NCBI GenBank assembly: GCA_015680685.1
Contig: MNCI01026219.1
Coordinates: forward strand, 843,875-907,874
Reading direction: 5' to 3'
DNA: 64,000 bases
DNA from: Gnetum montanum
Taxonomy: Eukaryota; Streptophyta; Gnetopsida; Gnetales; Gnetaceae
Below, piece by piece: positions 48,790 to 59,212 of the stretch (the stretch's first letter is position 1; each line of letters starts with the position of its first letter). Both the position numbers and the translations under genes were made by a program. The notes under the pieces are model-generated. The model was not told where the DNA came from, ran no database searches, and saw nothing but the letters and a program-made list of their open reading frames with translations.

Positions 48790-50387
48790 TGAAACACCAC
48801 TAATTTTGACCTAGCACTTTTTGACAAGAATCAAGCTAAGTCATGCTACTACCCAACATGAATACAACGTGACCAAACTTGGAGGCCTCCAAAACAGCCC
48901 TCGATGGTCCATGATTCAACAAGAAAGGTCCCCCCAGGGGCCATAGGTGACTACACCAACTTCCAACATCTAGAATCAAAAGTTTTAGGTTCAAAATATT
49001 TGGTTTTGGCTAAGTACACTGTGGTTACTTTTTCAGACGCTACACAGCGTAAAGATCAGCGTCACCAACTTTTGGAGCCCAGAAATTAAGTCAAAATAGG
49101 CCAAAATCGAGCACAAGGACCCTCCATGACCTTTACTAAGGTCCCTAGAAGCTCCTAGCCTCCAAAAAATCAATATTTGGGCCTCAAATATGCCATTTTG
49201 ACTTGGTAATGTTGGGGTTACTTTTCAGACGTTGCACAACATAAGGATTAGCGTCACCAACTTTTAGAGCCCCAAAACTAAGCCAAAATGACTTGATTTC
49301 AAGGGTGCAAGTTATCCTCAGGGTCCACTATTGATAACTATGGGTCCCAGCCTTCATAAATTCTAGATTTCAACTCAAAATTGCAAGTTTTGGAGGTCAC
49401 ACTACAGATCATGCTGGGCAGTCAAATTTCTCTTGTTGTACATTTTATTATAAATCCCCATTTGTGGGCATGTCAAGCCCTCATGGTCTAACACAAAAAA
49501 AATAATTTTTCAAGAGGGCCAGAGCCATAGCTAATCCTCCTAAATTTTCTTTAAATTTTTATTACTTGAGGGCTTGTTTTTCTAATTTGTTTGTATTTTC
49601 ATGGGCTTGAATGACCCACAAATTGTAAAATACATTGAACCTGGTCAAAGAATGCAATTGCCAACACACATCCAACTTGTGCACAACTATCCAACACAGA
49701 TACATTGAACCTGGTCAAAGAATGCAACTTCCCAAGCCTAGCCCAACCCTATAAATACCCTATCAATTCACACAAACTAGAGGAGGCAAAAAGAAGAGAT
49801 GGGAAGAGGCAAAAATTGGAGAGATTGGCAACTCTGAAGAAGGACAAAATTTGCAATCCTTGGACACTCGGCAAACTTGATTGTTGGCTTTCAAGTATTT
49901 CTCACGTTCATCCCATTTCATCGTCACATCATTGCATCATATCATTCCGGGGCTAGGCATTTGACTTGCCATCCACACGTGTGCAACTACGCTTTGACTG
50001 GTGCATATTCCTATTTAAAACAATACAATACGGTTTCATTATTGCCTCCCATTTACATGGTTTTATTCTGTTTATGCTTTTTTTTAAAAGAAATATAACT
50101 TTGTTTATGCTTTATTCATAATTCAATACTCTCTATTTACATTTCGTATCGCTATTTTTTATTCCGTTTACATCCCGTTTACACAGTTTACGATAACCCC
50201 AGCACTAGCCGTAGCTTACGCTCGGGGAAGTCCTTTGTTGATCTGCATGCAGACCATCCAAGGCACTCTACCTTCATTTACTTTTCCAGCTTGCCCTTGG
50301 GTGAAGGTAGGGTCAACTGTGGCTGCTCGGCGATCTTTCAATGTCAGTTTCCCTTCCAGCCTCACATCGACAATTTAGGTCAGTACA
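48790..50387 (+). mobile_element. 3' LTR (1598 bp)
   Basis: Pair of 40664-42275. It keeps the canonical TG...CA ends and TATAAATA at 49750-49757, and is followed directly by the AGCGA duplication. Confidence 0.93.
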
Positions 50388-50952
50388 AGCGAAAAATCTT
50401 AGCATTAGTCTTCTAAATCCTTGTTCCGCTCCCATGCTTGAACATGAAACTTGGTTGGGCATAACATAGCAACATTTAGACTAGCAAGCATCAACACCAC
50501 ATTTGCAGCACTCTAAAGAGCATGACCATATTTCCCTACTACCTAGCTATTTCTATCTATGCTGCACACCAAACATCATTCAATCAAAAGTCATGTCCCT
50601 TGATTTTGGGGTGGTGCATTTCTTGACTCACACTCTCATTTCATTTTTTTCTATAGCATTTTAAATTGTTAGTGTATCTATTTCTTTGTATTATTATATG
50701 CACCTATGCTCATATTGTCTTACTGTTATACATGTTGCATGCCTATGTATGTCAAACTCTTATACATGATGCTTAGAAATCATTATCTACAAATGGTTAT
50801 GTGACACCACATAAGTCCCTAATTGATCAACCAGATCACTTAGGACATCCTATTTCTATTTTCTCTAGCATCACCCTCCAATGGACTCGGGGTTAGGTTG
50901 TGCACCTGACAACCTCTCGGTGTTCCAGCCACTGATGTTTTCAAATGCAACA
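50388..50952 (+). mobile_element. TGAAACACC-family LTR, right part
   Basis: Continuation of 39109-40663 after the inserted element; the two parts together make a 2.1-kb LTR. Its end has GACTCGGGGTTAGGTTGTG, CTCTCGGTGTTCCAGCC and TTTTCAAATGCAACA. These parallel the CTCGGGTGAAGGTAGGGTTAG, CTTTCGGTGTC and terminal CA of the younger LTRs, and the CATTGTAACA end at 9964. No matching duplication of AACTT (39104-39108) follows at 50953, so whether this is a solo LTR is unclear. Confidence 0.65.
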
Positions 50953-51390
50953 ATTTCTTGGAAAATGAATACCAACTCTTCTTATTTGGCAACATTCATA
51001 GTCATGGAGTTGGTCTAAAAATGATTGGCCAATAGGAAATGTGCACTGCTTGATAAAGTGGTGTAGTGAAAAACCTTGCTAATTCAAAAATCTAGGTCTA
51101 AACTTTTAGCTAAGGTTGACAAAATATTGGAATCCTTGGATGAAAAATTTCAAACTACTATGAAAATCAAAGAATAATCCAAAGAATAAGGTAATAATTG
51201 TGACCACAACATAAAAATAGATTTCAACATACCTACCAAAGAGGTAAGGGAAAAGCTATGGCAATATAAGAGATTGTGGAGTTAGAATCAAATGATGATG
51301 GTGGATGTAACATCTACCAATATGAACATCCTAGGGGATGTTGCCTTGTTGTATCACACTTATAGGAATCTAAGGTATATGCTATAAATT

Positions 51391-51741
51391 CTAAAATAGC
51401 ACAAAAGTAAGCATCCAAAAGGTTTCCTTATTCTTAAGGCAACCCAAAGCAGTTCCACCAACAGCAATGGGCTTATTATCTAAGTCGAGCTCCACCATAA
51501 TCATACACGTAGTATCATTAGTGGCAACATCCATAGTCATGGGGGATGCCCCCAGCAAGGTAGCTAGATCTGTATGGATACTGTGTTTAGCAACCAATGT
51601 CTCCACATGACTCTTCTAGTCACACTTCTTTTTAGCATCACTACTACCCTATAGAATATTACAAAACTCATTCTCAATCTCCAAGAGAGGAATCTTCATA
51701 ACTTTATCACCCTCCTCATCCTTCAACACATATTCCTCCAT
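51391..51741 (-). pseudogene. Unrecognised 117-codon frame on the opposite strand
   Basis: From ATG 51741 the minus strand reads MEEYVLKDEEGDKVMKIPLL with coding-like composition, two TAG codons, then HSIHTDLATLLGASPMTMDV, CMIMVELDLDNKPIAVGG and TALGCLKNKET to 51391. It opposes the gag-pol direction and lies exactly where gag and pol should join. Upstream minus-strand sequence to about 52050 also gives long open pieces (VAILDPIRYSIG, HDSVDLGWHLV, VGDGLVGLLVW). I do not recognise it. An inserted fragment of another element or a gene piece are both possible. Confidence 0.4.
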
Positions 51742-52249
51742 GGTGAAATTACCATGTAGTCATAGCAACATAACTCTATTAGGAATGTTAACTTATATCT
51801 AACTCCTTAGCCAAGTGGTTCAAAACCTAGATTATGTAAAAGACCATTCCTCCAAACCAGTAGCCCTACTAAGCCATCACCTACTTATGTGGCTAGTTTC
51901 CCTATGTCTACTTCATCACTTTAAACCAAATGCCACCCAAGATCCACACTATCATGTTAACCTATGCTATATCTAATTGGATCAAGGATAGCAACCTTCC
52001 CAAGTAAAGAGCTAATCATGGAAGTCTACTCATTTACTTATAGATTTCTAGAAATGAGTCATGCAAGGATTTTCTTGATACATGTTTGAGTGTTAATCTA
52101 ATATCTTATGAAATACACAATGCCTAGAACATACCTCCTCTTAAGAAGAGTAACATCCATTTAGAATTGGCAGATTAGTCAATCACTATTTCTTTGGAAC
52201 AAGTAGAGGACATTGTAACAATTGTTTATAGGTGGCCATATCCTACTAA

Positions 52250-54190
52250 TTTCCTAGTAGTCAAAGTTGATAATTGAAAGGGAGACTTCCTAATAACTAA
52301 GGAAATAGATTGTTTGAGCACTGTTTATGTGCAAATGGACATCATAGATCTTTCCCTGAAGATGTCTAAGGAAAATACATTCAAAAAGATTAAGAAAAAG
52401 CTTTTCCATGCATCATGTACATTGATATAGGGTAACACTATGTGCAAAAACTCTAGTTTATTAAAAGCACATCAATCAAAGCATGTAAAAAGAACATTAA
52501 TTCAAAAGTGCTTGTATGTAGTAGCCACAAAATAGGAGGGCATCTAGTAGTTGATAGTTGATTCTAAGACCAACACACTTTGCATAGAACCTACCAAGAG
52601 CCTAACTTGTGCCTCTGTTGAAGGCATAAATGAACTAGGGCAAGTTCATTGCCAACTCTCTGATGATGAACATGATGATACTAATTAGGGAGAGCTGGAA
52701 AGGCCTAATAGTTTTATATAGAAGCCTTTAGATTTTAAAACTCTACCTATAGGCATGGAATATGCATTTCTAAAAAATGGAAAGTTGATAATAATCAATG
52801 CCAACCTTGCTCCTAAGTAGAAAAGGATGTTGTTAAATATGGTCAATAAATGGCCAACAACCTTTGCTTTTTCATATCCTAAACTCATAGGGATTGATCT
52901 TAGAATATTCCAACATTACATCTATATCTATCAAACCATGAAACCAAAGAGGTATCCATAACGACAACTGATCTCAAATTGAAGCAAATTATCAAAGAGG
53001 AAATTGAAAAAGTCCTCAAGGCAGGGTTCATCTATCCAATTCCAAATAGCAAGTGGGTTAGTCCACTTGTAATTGTGCCAAAGAAAGGTGGAAAGTGGTG
53101 GGTGTGTATTAATTTTAAGCTATTGAGCATGGCAATATTCAAAAATCATTTTCCATTACCATTTGTGGACTTGATGTTTGACACTATTTCTAGGCATTGT
53201 TATTATAACTTTCTAGATGGTTATAGTGGCTATAACCAAATTTAGATTATTCCTAAGGATCAAGCCAAAATAACATTTAGACATTTCTAGGGAAATTTTG
53301 CATATATTAAGATACCCTTTGGTTTATGCAATGCCCCTACAACTTTCCATTACTTAGTCCTAAGTAATTTTCAACAACAGATTGGTAGTGGGATGAAATT
53401 CTTCATGAATGACTTCTACACCTATGGCACTATGTCTAAGAAAGCCTTGGACCACCTTAAGCATGTTCTTAAAAGGTGTGTGGAGAATAATCTTTGGCTC
53501 AATTAGCAAGAGAGCCATCTCATGGTCCAGGAGTGCATTGTGTTGGGGCACAAAATTTCTCAAGCAAGGATTGAGGTGGACCCTAGAAAGATTTAGATAA
53601 TCCAAGGAATAACCCACCAACCAAAAAATTTTAAAGATGTCTAGTCATTCCTTGGACACACTAGCTACTACTGATAATTTATAGTTAATTTCTCTAAGAT
53701 TGTGAAATTGTTAGTTGAGCTCACAAAGAAAGATGCTTCATTCATATGGACTAATAAATGTGGAAAGGCATTACAATAGCTTAAGGAAAATTTTATAGAG
53801 AATCCAATTCTACAAGAACATTATTCCCATCCATTTTACATCATAATGAATGCATCAAACTATGCCTTGGTAGATATGCTTATGAAGTTGAGTAATTAAA
53901 AACATCCATATTACATCCACTACACAAGCTAGAGAATTATGGGTGCATAGCTCAATTACACCACAATGAAGAAAGAGCTTATGGTAGTGATGTATGATTT
54001 GGAGAAGTTCAAGAACTATGTGCTTAGGTATAAGGTATTTATACATACTAGCCACAGTTCCATTCACTTCTTGATGAATAAACCAATGATGAGCCCCTAT
54101 GTCATATGGTAGCTAGTGATCTTGCAGGAGTTCTATCTTAAAATGGTAGATCAAAAGGGGGCTGAGAATATGCTTATTGATCACTTATCT
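52250..54190 (+). pseudogene. RT and RNase H of the 50953 element
   Basis: The RT begins before 52979: IIKEEIEKVLKAGFIYPIPN, SKWVSPLVIVPKKGGKWWVC, FPLPFVDLMFD, YNFLDGYSGYNQI, then IPFGLCNAPTTF and the active-site block GMKFFMNDFYTYG, where FMDD has become FMND. Connection: VLGHKISQARIEVDPRKI, FLGHTSYY, NFSKIVKLLVELTKKDASF. RNase H: HPFYIIMNASNYAL (D to N at the first catalytic position), KKELMVVMYDLEKFKNYVL and HSSIHFLMNKPMM. Stops are scattered, mostly TAG and TAA in place of glutamine codons. Confidence 0.85.
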
Positions 54191-54389
54191 TGGTTATGAT
54201 GGGATAAAAAAGAGAATGATAGCTCACTCTCCGATCAATATCCTAATGAACTTCTCTTTTTCAAAGTAATAAATGAACAAGTACTTACTAAACCAAAATG
54301 GTATGATTACATCCTCACTTACCTTCTCACTCAAGAGATGCCATAAGAGTAAGACCACTAGAAAAAATAACAATTTCTTCATTAGGCCA

Positions 54390-55025
54390 AACACTTTATG
54401 GAGATTAATGAACACCTTTGTAAGGTATGCAATACTTGCTTGGTTCATTGGTGTGTTCCTAATACTAACCAACTATGCATTTTCCAAGATTCTTACAAGG
54501 GTTCTTATGGGGATTACTATGAAAGAATATGTATGACCATTAAAATCCTAATGGAAAGGTACTACTGGCCAAAAATCTTTAGGAATGTCCACCAATTCAT
54601 CCACTCTTGTAAACACTATCAATGAGATGATGGGATGATTGCTTAAATGGATGAACATTAGTAATGGATTAAACCACTAGAACAATTTGAAATTTGGGAC
54701 ATAGAATACATGAGTCCTATCACATCCATGTGAAATGAATAAGTGTACTTAATAGTCACTATTGACTATTTTATGAAATGGGTAGAAGTAGCAACCATCA
54801 CTAACTGTACATATTTCACAGCTACATGGTTTGTATAACAAAATTTTGTAAATAGGTTTGAAGTGCCACATGAACTAACTTATGAAAATGGTACTCATTT
54901 TACAAGTGATACCTTTTATAAGCTCATGAAATTCTTGGGGGTTGAGCAAAAATTAACACCATACCACCTCCAATCTAATAGTCAAGTAAAGGTTACCAAT
55001 AGGGAGATTACAAAAATAATATATT
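54390..55025 (+). pseudogene. Integrase of the 50953 element, truncated
   Basis: Zinc-binding region HLCKVCNTCLVHWCVPNTNQ, GDYYERICMTIKILMERYYW, FRNVHQFIHSCKHYQ. Core: PLEQFEIWDIEYMSPI (first D present), VTIDYFMKWVEVATI, LTYENGTHFTSDTFYKLMKF (usual DNG now ENG), QKLTPYHLQSNSQVKVTNREI (usual PQ-NGQ degraded). The homology ends abruptly at 55025, where an unrelated AT-rich LTR-like piece begins. Confidence 0.83.
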
Positions 55026-55180
55026 TTCCTAAGGTTTCTTTTTTGGATTTGACCTAAGGAATTTATACCTAGGGTTAGAGGTTGTGCTAGCATGAAGTGG
55101 TGATTAAGACTCAAAAGGGTAGTTGTGATTAAGACCCAAAAGGTTTCTTTTTTTGGATTTGACCTAAGGAATTTATAAAA
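55026..55180 (+). repeat. LTR-like fragment with internal duplication
   Basis: The block GGATTTGACCTAAGGAATTTAT occurs twice (near 55050 and 55155), each preceded by AAGGTTTC and a T run. Between them lies ACCTAGGGTTAGAGGTTGTGCTAGCATG. Bases 55046-55103 are the reverse complement of about 59064-59110 in the probable LTR at 58703-59212, so this is a fragment of that LTR family in the opposite orientation. Confidence 0.6.
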
Positions 55181-55182
55181 TA

Positions 55183-55770
55183 TTAATTATTCATTTTTTT
55201 CCATTTCTTCAATTTTTGGAATTTCAAAAATAATATATTTTCTAAACTCCATTCAAATCCTTGCACCAATTTGAACTTGGCTTCTTTATAAAAGATTGCA
55301 CAACCATCTATGTTGTAATTCCTACAATAGGCTAATCGATATGGCTCAAAAGAATAATTTTCATAAAAACCTTTTTGCTTATAAATACCAATGTATCCCA
55401 TCTTTCCCAAGTTTGGTTGGAATTGATATAAAAATTCCCATGGCAAGGATTCTTGTAAGAATAAGACATCAACATCCAAATCTTTTAACTCTACTAAGAT
55501 GCATAGATATAGATATACATGCCAATCCAAGGCCCATGATGGACACAGTGGATATTGTTTCTCACTCACTAGTGATCTTGCAAGGATGTTATATGTTGCA
55601 ACTTTCATTCTCATTCTTGGATTTTTGTCTGGATCATTTATCTTCATGAGTATGATATTCCTTATCGAAATAAGATTTTGAGTCTCCATGTTATTTTGCC
55701 CTATGTTTTGATTGCAAGATGGATTAATATATGCTTTTCTTAATGGTTGAAGATTGTTCTGTTTCTTCAA
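55183..55770 (-). pseudogene. Fragment of a CCR4/Angel-type deadenylase (EEP nuclease) gene
   Basis: A 195-codon open frame whose central 130 residues match the N-terminal half of an exonuclease-endonuclease-phosphatase domain of CCR4/nocturnin/Angel type: KVATYNILARSLVSEKQYPL, CPSWALDWHVYLYLCILVEL, KDLDVDVLFLQES, GKMGYIGIYKQKG, NIDGCAIFYKEAKFKLVQGF. The Asn of TYNILA and the Glu of LQE, which bind metal in this family, are present. The LQEV block reads LQES, and the later catalytic Asp/His motifs are absent, so only about half a domain remains. Family members shorten mRNA poly(A) tails. The fragment is open over several exon-sized blocks. A transposon-captured piece or a partial retrocopy are both possible. 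Confidence 0.8.
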
Positions 55771-56661
55771 CTAATTCTCCAACTAATACATCAACTGATC
55801 TTTAACTAATACATCAACTGATTCATTAACTACATCAATTAAATAACTACATTATCTATTTTTATAATTACATTATCTAATTTTATTTAGTGACATGATA
55901 TAATTTTATTAATATGTGACTATATTATATAATTCTTAATGGTCTTTCTACCCTCCTTAAGAATACTAACTTTTGCAGTGTAATTAATGACATGCCATAG
56001 TGATCTTAAGACTATTTGTAAGGGTTATGCACTAAATCTTAAAGCCTAAAAGGTTTAATTTATGATATCATTGAATTAATTAAGTGCCTAAACAATAAAT
56101 TTGACCTTTCCATTGAGTTTAGAAGGGTGAAAAATCTTGGAAATGACTATTCATATGTTGAAAATGAACATCATATGCTTGAGTTATGTGAAAATTAGAC
56201 TTTTAAGGATCTCGAGGCACTATATTGGGCAAGGAGTAAAAAAATAATTTTTTGGGTTCCTTGGGACAAATACGACTCCACCATTGGGTTTGGAAGGTTG
56301 AAATCTATAGGAAATGACTCTTCGTTTGTTGGAAAATTCTTCCAAAATCAAACGTTATGGTTTTTAGATTCTAAGACCTTTGGCACAAAAAACAAGACTT
56401 TCTGAGAGGTCACCCATCCTAGTTTTACTCCAAAATGAGCATGCTTAATGATGAATTTTTTATCTCCTTGTTACCAAGGTGCCAAATTTGAATTTTTGGA
56501 AATATTTTTGTGTGTTCCTAATTTAAGTTGATAATTAATGATGATAAAATTTTTAAATTTTTTCATTAGTTGATAGGAATTCTGAAATTCCCATTGATTA
56601 TTGGAAATTTCAAATTTTTCTTATATTGATGAAAATTTTTGGCTATGTAGGTGATAGCCAT
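55771..56661. other. AT-rich stretch without recognisable genes
   Basis: 55771-55850 has a short CAACTAATACATCAACTGAT-type repeat (about four units). The rest shows no domain or repeat that I can identify. Confidence 0.5.
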
Positions 56662-56934
56662 TTTAGGATTTTTGCATCCCTCCTCTAAGATAATGCGGCC
56701 TATGTCAATGTCTATCCAGCCCTCCTTTAGGTCAATGTAAACCATCTCAAGGTCTATGCAACCCTCCTCTAGGCCAATGCAACCCATCTCGAGGTGCACA
56801 TGGCCCTTGACAAGGCCTATGCAACCCATCACTTGACCAATGTACCCCATTTCAAGGCTTATGCAGCCCATATTTGGGGGTATGCAGTCCATTTCAGGGC
56901 TTGCATAGCCCATCATTAGGCCAATGTGGCCCAT
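56662..56934 (-). repeat. 21-bp minisatellite-like array, 13 copies
   Basis: On the minus strand the open frame from 56934 consists of 13 heptapeptide units of MGCIGLE type (MGHIGLM, MGYASPE, MDCIPPN, MGCISLE and so on), each 21 bp. Periodicity is exact over the block although individual units differ. The frame exists because the period is divisible by three; I see no evidence of a real protein. Confidence 0.85.
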
Positions 56935-56988
56935 CTCAGGGCCTACGCGAGTTTTGATGGAGAGGCAGTTTATGGCAGAGTCTAGAGA

Positions 56989-57142
56989 GGTAGTTTTTGA
57001 TAGTGCTAAAGGTAATTATTGATGGTGTTGGAGGTAGTTTCTAGCAGTGCTAGAGGTGATTATCAATGATGTTGAAGGTAGTTATTTGCAGTGTTAGAGG
57101 TAGTTATCGACAGTGCTAGAGACGGTTATTGGTAGTGTTGGA
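56989..57142 (+). repeat. 22-bp tandem repeat, seven copies
   Basis: Seven consecutive units of GGTAGTTATTGACAGTGCTAGA type, each exactly 22 bp (starts 56989, 57011, 57033, 57055, 57077, 57099, 57121), plus a partial eighth unit. Confidence 0.87.
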
Positions 57143-57464
57143 GGTGGTTATTCATGGCACCAATGGGCAACAGTGGTATAGTTAAAAACAACTATGAAAA
57201 ACGTAGTGAAGGTTTCTATAGCAAAAATGATAGGAAAGAAAATGGCATGGGTTTCAAGCATGGTAGTTGCAATTGTAGTTGCAGGGTGATGAAAGGGTAG
57301 GTAGCAGGCATGGTAGGCCATGTGCATAGAGGAGTGGTAGTAGTAGTGGTCTAGCTAATGATAGAGCAACGAAGATAGACAACCAGAGGTGCTAGCACGT
57401 TGGCACGAGGCTATGGATTAGCACATTGGAGATTAGTGGTAAGCATAGGTGGTGGTGGCCTAAA

Positions 57465-57655
57465 TAAGGTAGCATGGCCTTTGTAGGGCCTATGTATCCT
57501 ATAGTGCTAGCATGGCCTACAAGTCCTATGCAGCTTACATGGCCCATAGTAGTAGCATGGCCTGTAGGTCCTACATGGCCTATTGGGCTTGTGTAGCTCA
57601 TAGGATCTGTGCAACTCCTGTTGGGGCTATGTGGCCCTTGTAGGGTGACCAAGGC
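57465..57655. repeat. Irregular GGCCTATG/CATGGCC repeat tract
   Basis: The words CATGGCC, GGCCTATG, GGCCCATAG and GTAGGTCCTA recur at 15-30 bp intervals. They resemble the 21-bp array 500 bp to the left (shared GGCC.ATG core), so the two may have a common origin. Confidence 0.6.
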
Positions 57656-58690
57656 CTACAAAATTTTTTAAATAAAATTATTTTATTTCCATTTTTTAAA
57701 AAAATATTTAAAACTATGGAAGGCCTAGGTTTGAACTCACAAACTTCTAGAATTTTTTTAAATAATAATATTTTTATTTATATTTATATTTTTATTTTTA
57801 TTAAACTATTTTGAGGTATGGGATTGAACCCATGGCCTCCCCCTCAATAAGTATTTTGGAGGTGTTTTTAAAATTTTTATTATTATTTTATTCCTTCTCA
57901 CCTCAGCAGTTGACATGGTGTTTTAGCTAATGATAGGGTAGGGGTTTAGTATGGTAAATGGTAATTCTAGGTTTATTTCTAACCCTAAAATTTTTACAAT
58001 TTTTTAAATAATAATAATAATAATTTAATATTATTTTAATGCATGTATAATGAGAAACTATAAACATGAATATCTCCCAAACTATAAGTTCAATTGAGAC
58101 AAACATTTTACTATTAGAATTGTCTTGATGAGTACTACACATTGCACATAGTTGTAATGTTGAAAAATGAAGTTGATTTTTCAAGAATTAAAAGGACCAA
58201 ACTAGCCTATTTTTTTGAACTGACATTTCTAGGTTGACATATGGTAACTTGGAATCTTCTAAATTACTTGCATAGTGAACTTCAACAAAATAATATCAAT
58301 TCAAGTCATGGTTACTAACTTTCATGAAAGAAATTTAATAATGATCTTAATCAATTAATAATTATAGTATTAAAATGAGTAAGAGTTACCTGGAAGAGTG
58401 TATCATTGTCTGACCAACATCTCTTACAATTGATGAATCTTGATGAGGTGTGATTAGATCTTTGTCAGTTAATGATATCTATGAAAAAAGTTTGTTGGTT
58501 ACTAAGATCTAGATTTCTGATCCATTATTCGTGAAGTCAATGAAAAGGTATATTTTTAATTGCATCACAAAATATGGTAGATCTAGTGATGATCAATTTA
58601 TTTCCATGTGTTATGGCTTTAAAGCTCATCATCAAATTCATGTTGTAGTTTACCCATGGTTCTGAATGGCCCTTGGGTCATGGTTTTCTT
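57656..58690. other. AT-rich stretch without recognisable genes
   Basis: There are simple AT tracts at 57660-57800 and 58000-58040. No coding motif. Part may be the leader or body of the minus-strand element whose primer site is at 58691. Confidence 0.5.
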
Positions 58691-58700
58691 TGATACCAAT
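58691..58700 (-). other. Primer binding site-like sequence, tRNA-iMet type
   Basis: Minus-strand ATTGGTATCAAAG, overlapping TGATACCAAT on the plus strand, resembles TGGTATCAGAGC and lies 3 bases inside a possible LTR end at 58703. Confidence 0.55.
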
Positions 58701-58702
58701 TA

Positions 58703-59212
58703 TGACATCTCATTTGCGAATGTCATGGAAAACATCAAATATATGATATATTAGACATTATGCATACAATGAAAATATACCAAATGTGAAATATAAGTGA
58801 TATTCAGCATTATGTATAAAGGAAATAATAAGAAAAATGTAGAAAGAAAAAGAAAAGGATGCTTTATTGATACGAAATAGCATATTTGGATCATGCCTTG
58901 AGAGTGTTCCTTGGGGTTTTCTTCCTTTGGAATCTATCCCTTTGAGGAAATCTAGCACTTCCACCATGGTTAAGCCTATAACCTAGCTAAAATAGATGGA
59001 TAGTCCACTTCCTATCCTACTTCACCGAACTTTCCGTGACATGCCTATACTAACTTTACCACTCCATGCTAGCACGACCTCTAACCCTAGGTATAAATGC
59101 CTTAGGTCAAACCACCAAAAGGAACCTTTAGAGATGCATCCATTATTACAACATTCCCTTTCTAGTCTTAATCATAAGTATGCTTTTTAGTCTTTTTAAG
59201 ATGACAATAACA
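58703..59212 (-). mobile_element. Probable 5' LTR (about 510 bp) on the minus strand
   Basis: It is bounded by TGTTATTG at 59212 and GATGTCA at 58703 next to a primer-site-like sequence. A TATA-like CATTTATACC lies at 59087-59096 on the minus strand. Part of it recurs in inverse orientation at 55046-55103. No partner LTR was found, so both ends are provisional. Confidence 0.5.

Larger units (their letters stand above)
40664..50387 (+). mobile_element. Complete non-autonomous gag-protease LTR retrotransposon (9.7 kb)
   Basis: The element has LTRs at 40664-42275 and 48790-50387 and a perfect 5-bp target duplication AGCGA (40659-40663 and 50388-50392). Layout: LTR, primer site 42281-42298, gag-protease frame 42614-46213, 27-bp and 37-bp repeat arrays to about 47690, about 1.1 kb of noncoding sequence, polypurine tract 48774-48789, LTR. 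No RT, RNase H or integrase motif is present on either strand. By eye the LTRs differ by roughly a tenth at the left end and less elsewhere, so the insertion is not recent. It sits inside a related LTR. Confidence 0.93.
50953..55025 (+). mobile_element. Decayed plus-strand gag-pol element related to family P
   Basis: It carries a gag remnant with the family's zinc-knuckle-like block near 51310-51345 (CNIYQYEHPRGCC, second Cys now Tyr), followed after an antisense unknown segment by pol. RT and integrase resemble those at 17920-21770 (MEINEHLCK...LVHWCVPN against MEINGNLYK...LVRWCVPN). No LTR of its own was recognised, and it is truncated at 55025 within the integrase. Confidence 0.72.

Noticed and set aside
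40664-50387. Searching for a hidden RT or integrase in the 40664 element
   Set aside because: Neither strand between 46214 and 48773 shows any of the blocks easily seen in the other pol copies of this window.
39109-50952. Calling the split 2.1-kb LTR a solo LTR with target duplication
   Set aside because: The five bases before it (AACTT) are not found after 50952, and the sequence after it is not the chromovirus found before it.
56566-56934. Open frame of 122 codons as a glycine-rich protein gene
   Set aside because: It follows from the 21-bp repeat; the non-repeated part has no familiar motif and there is no promoter or intron signal.
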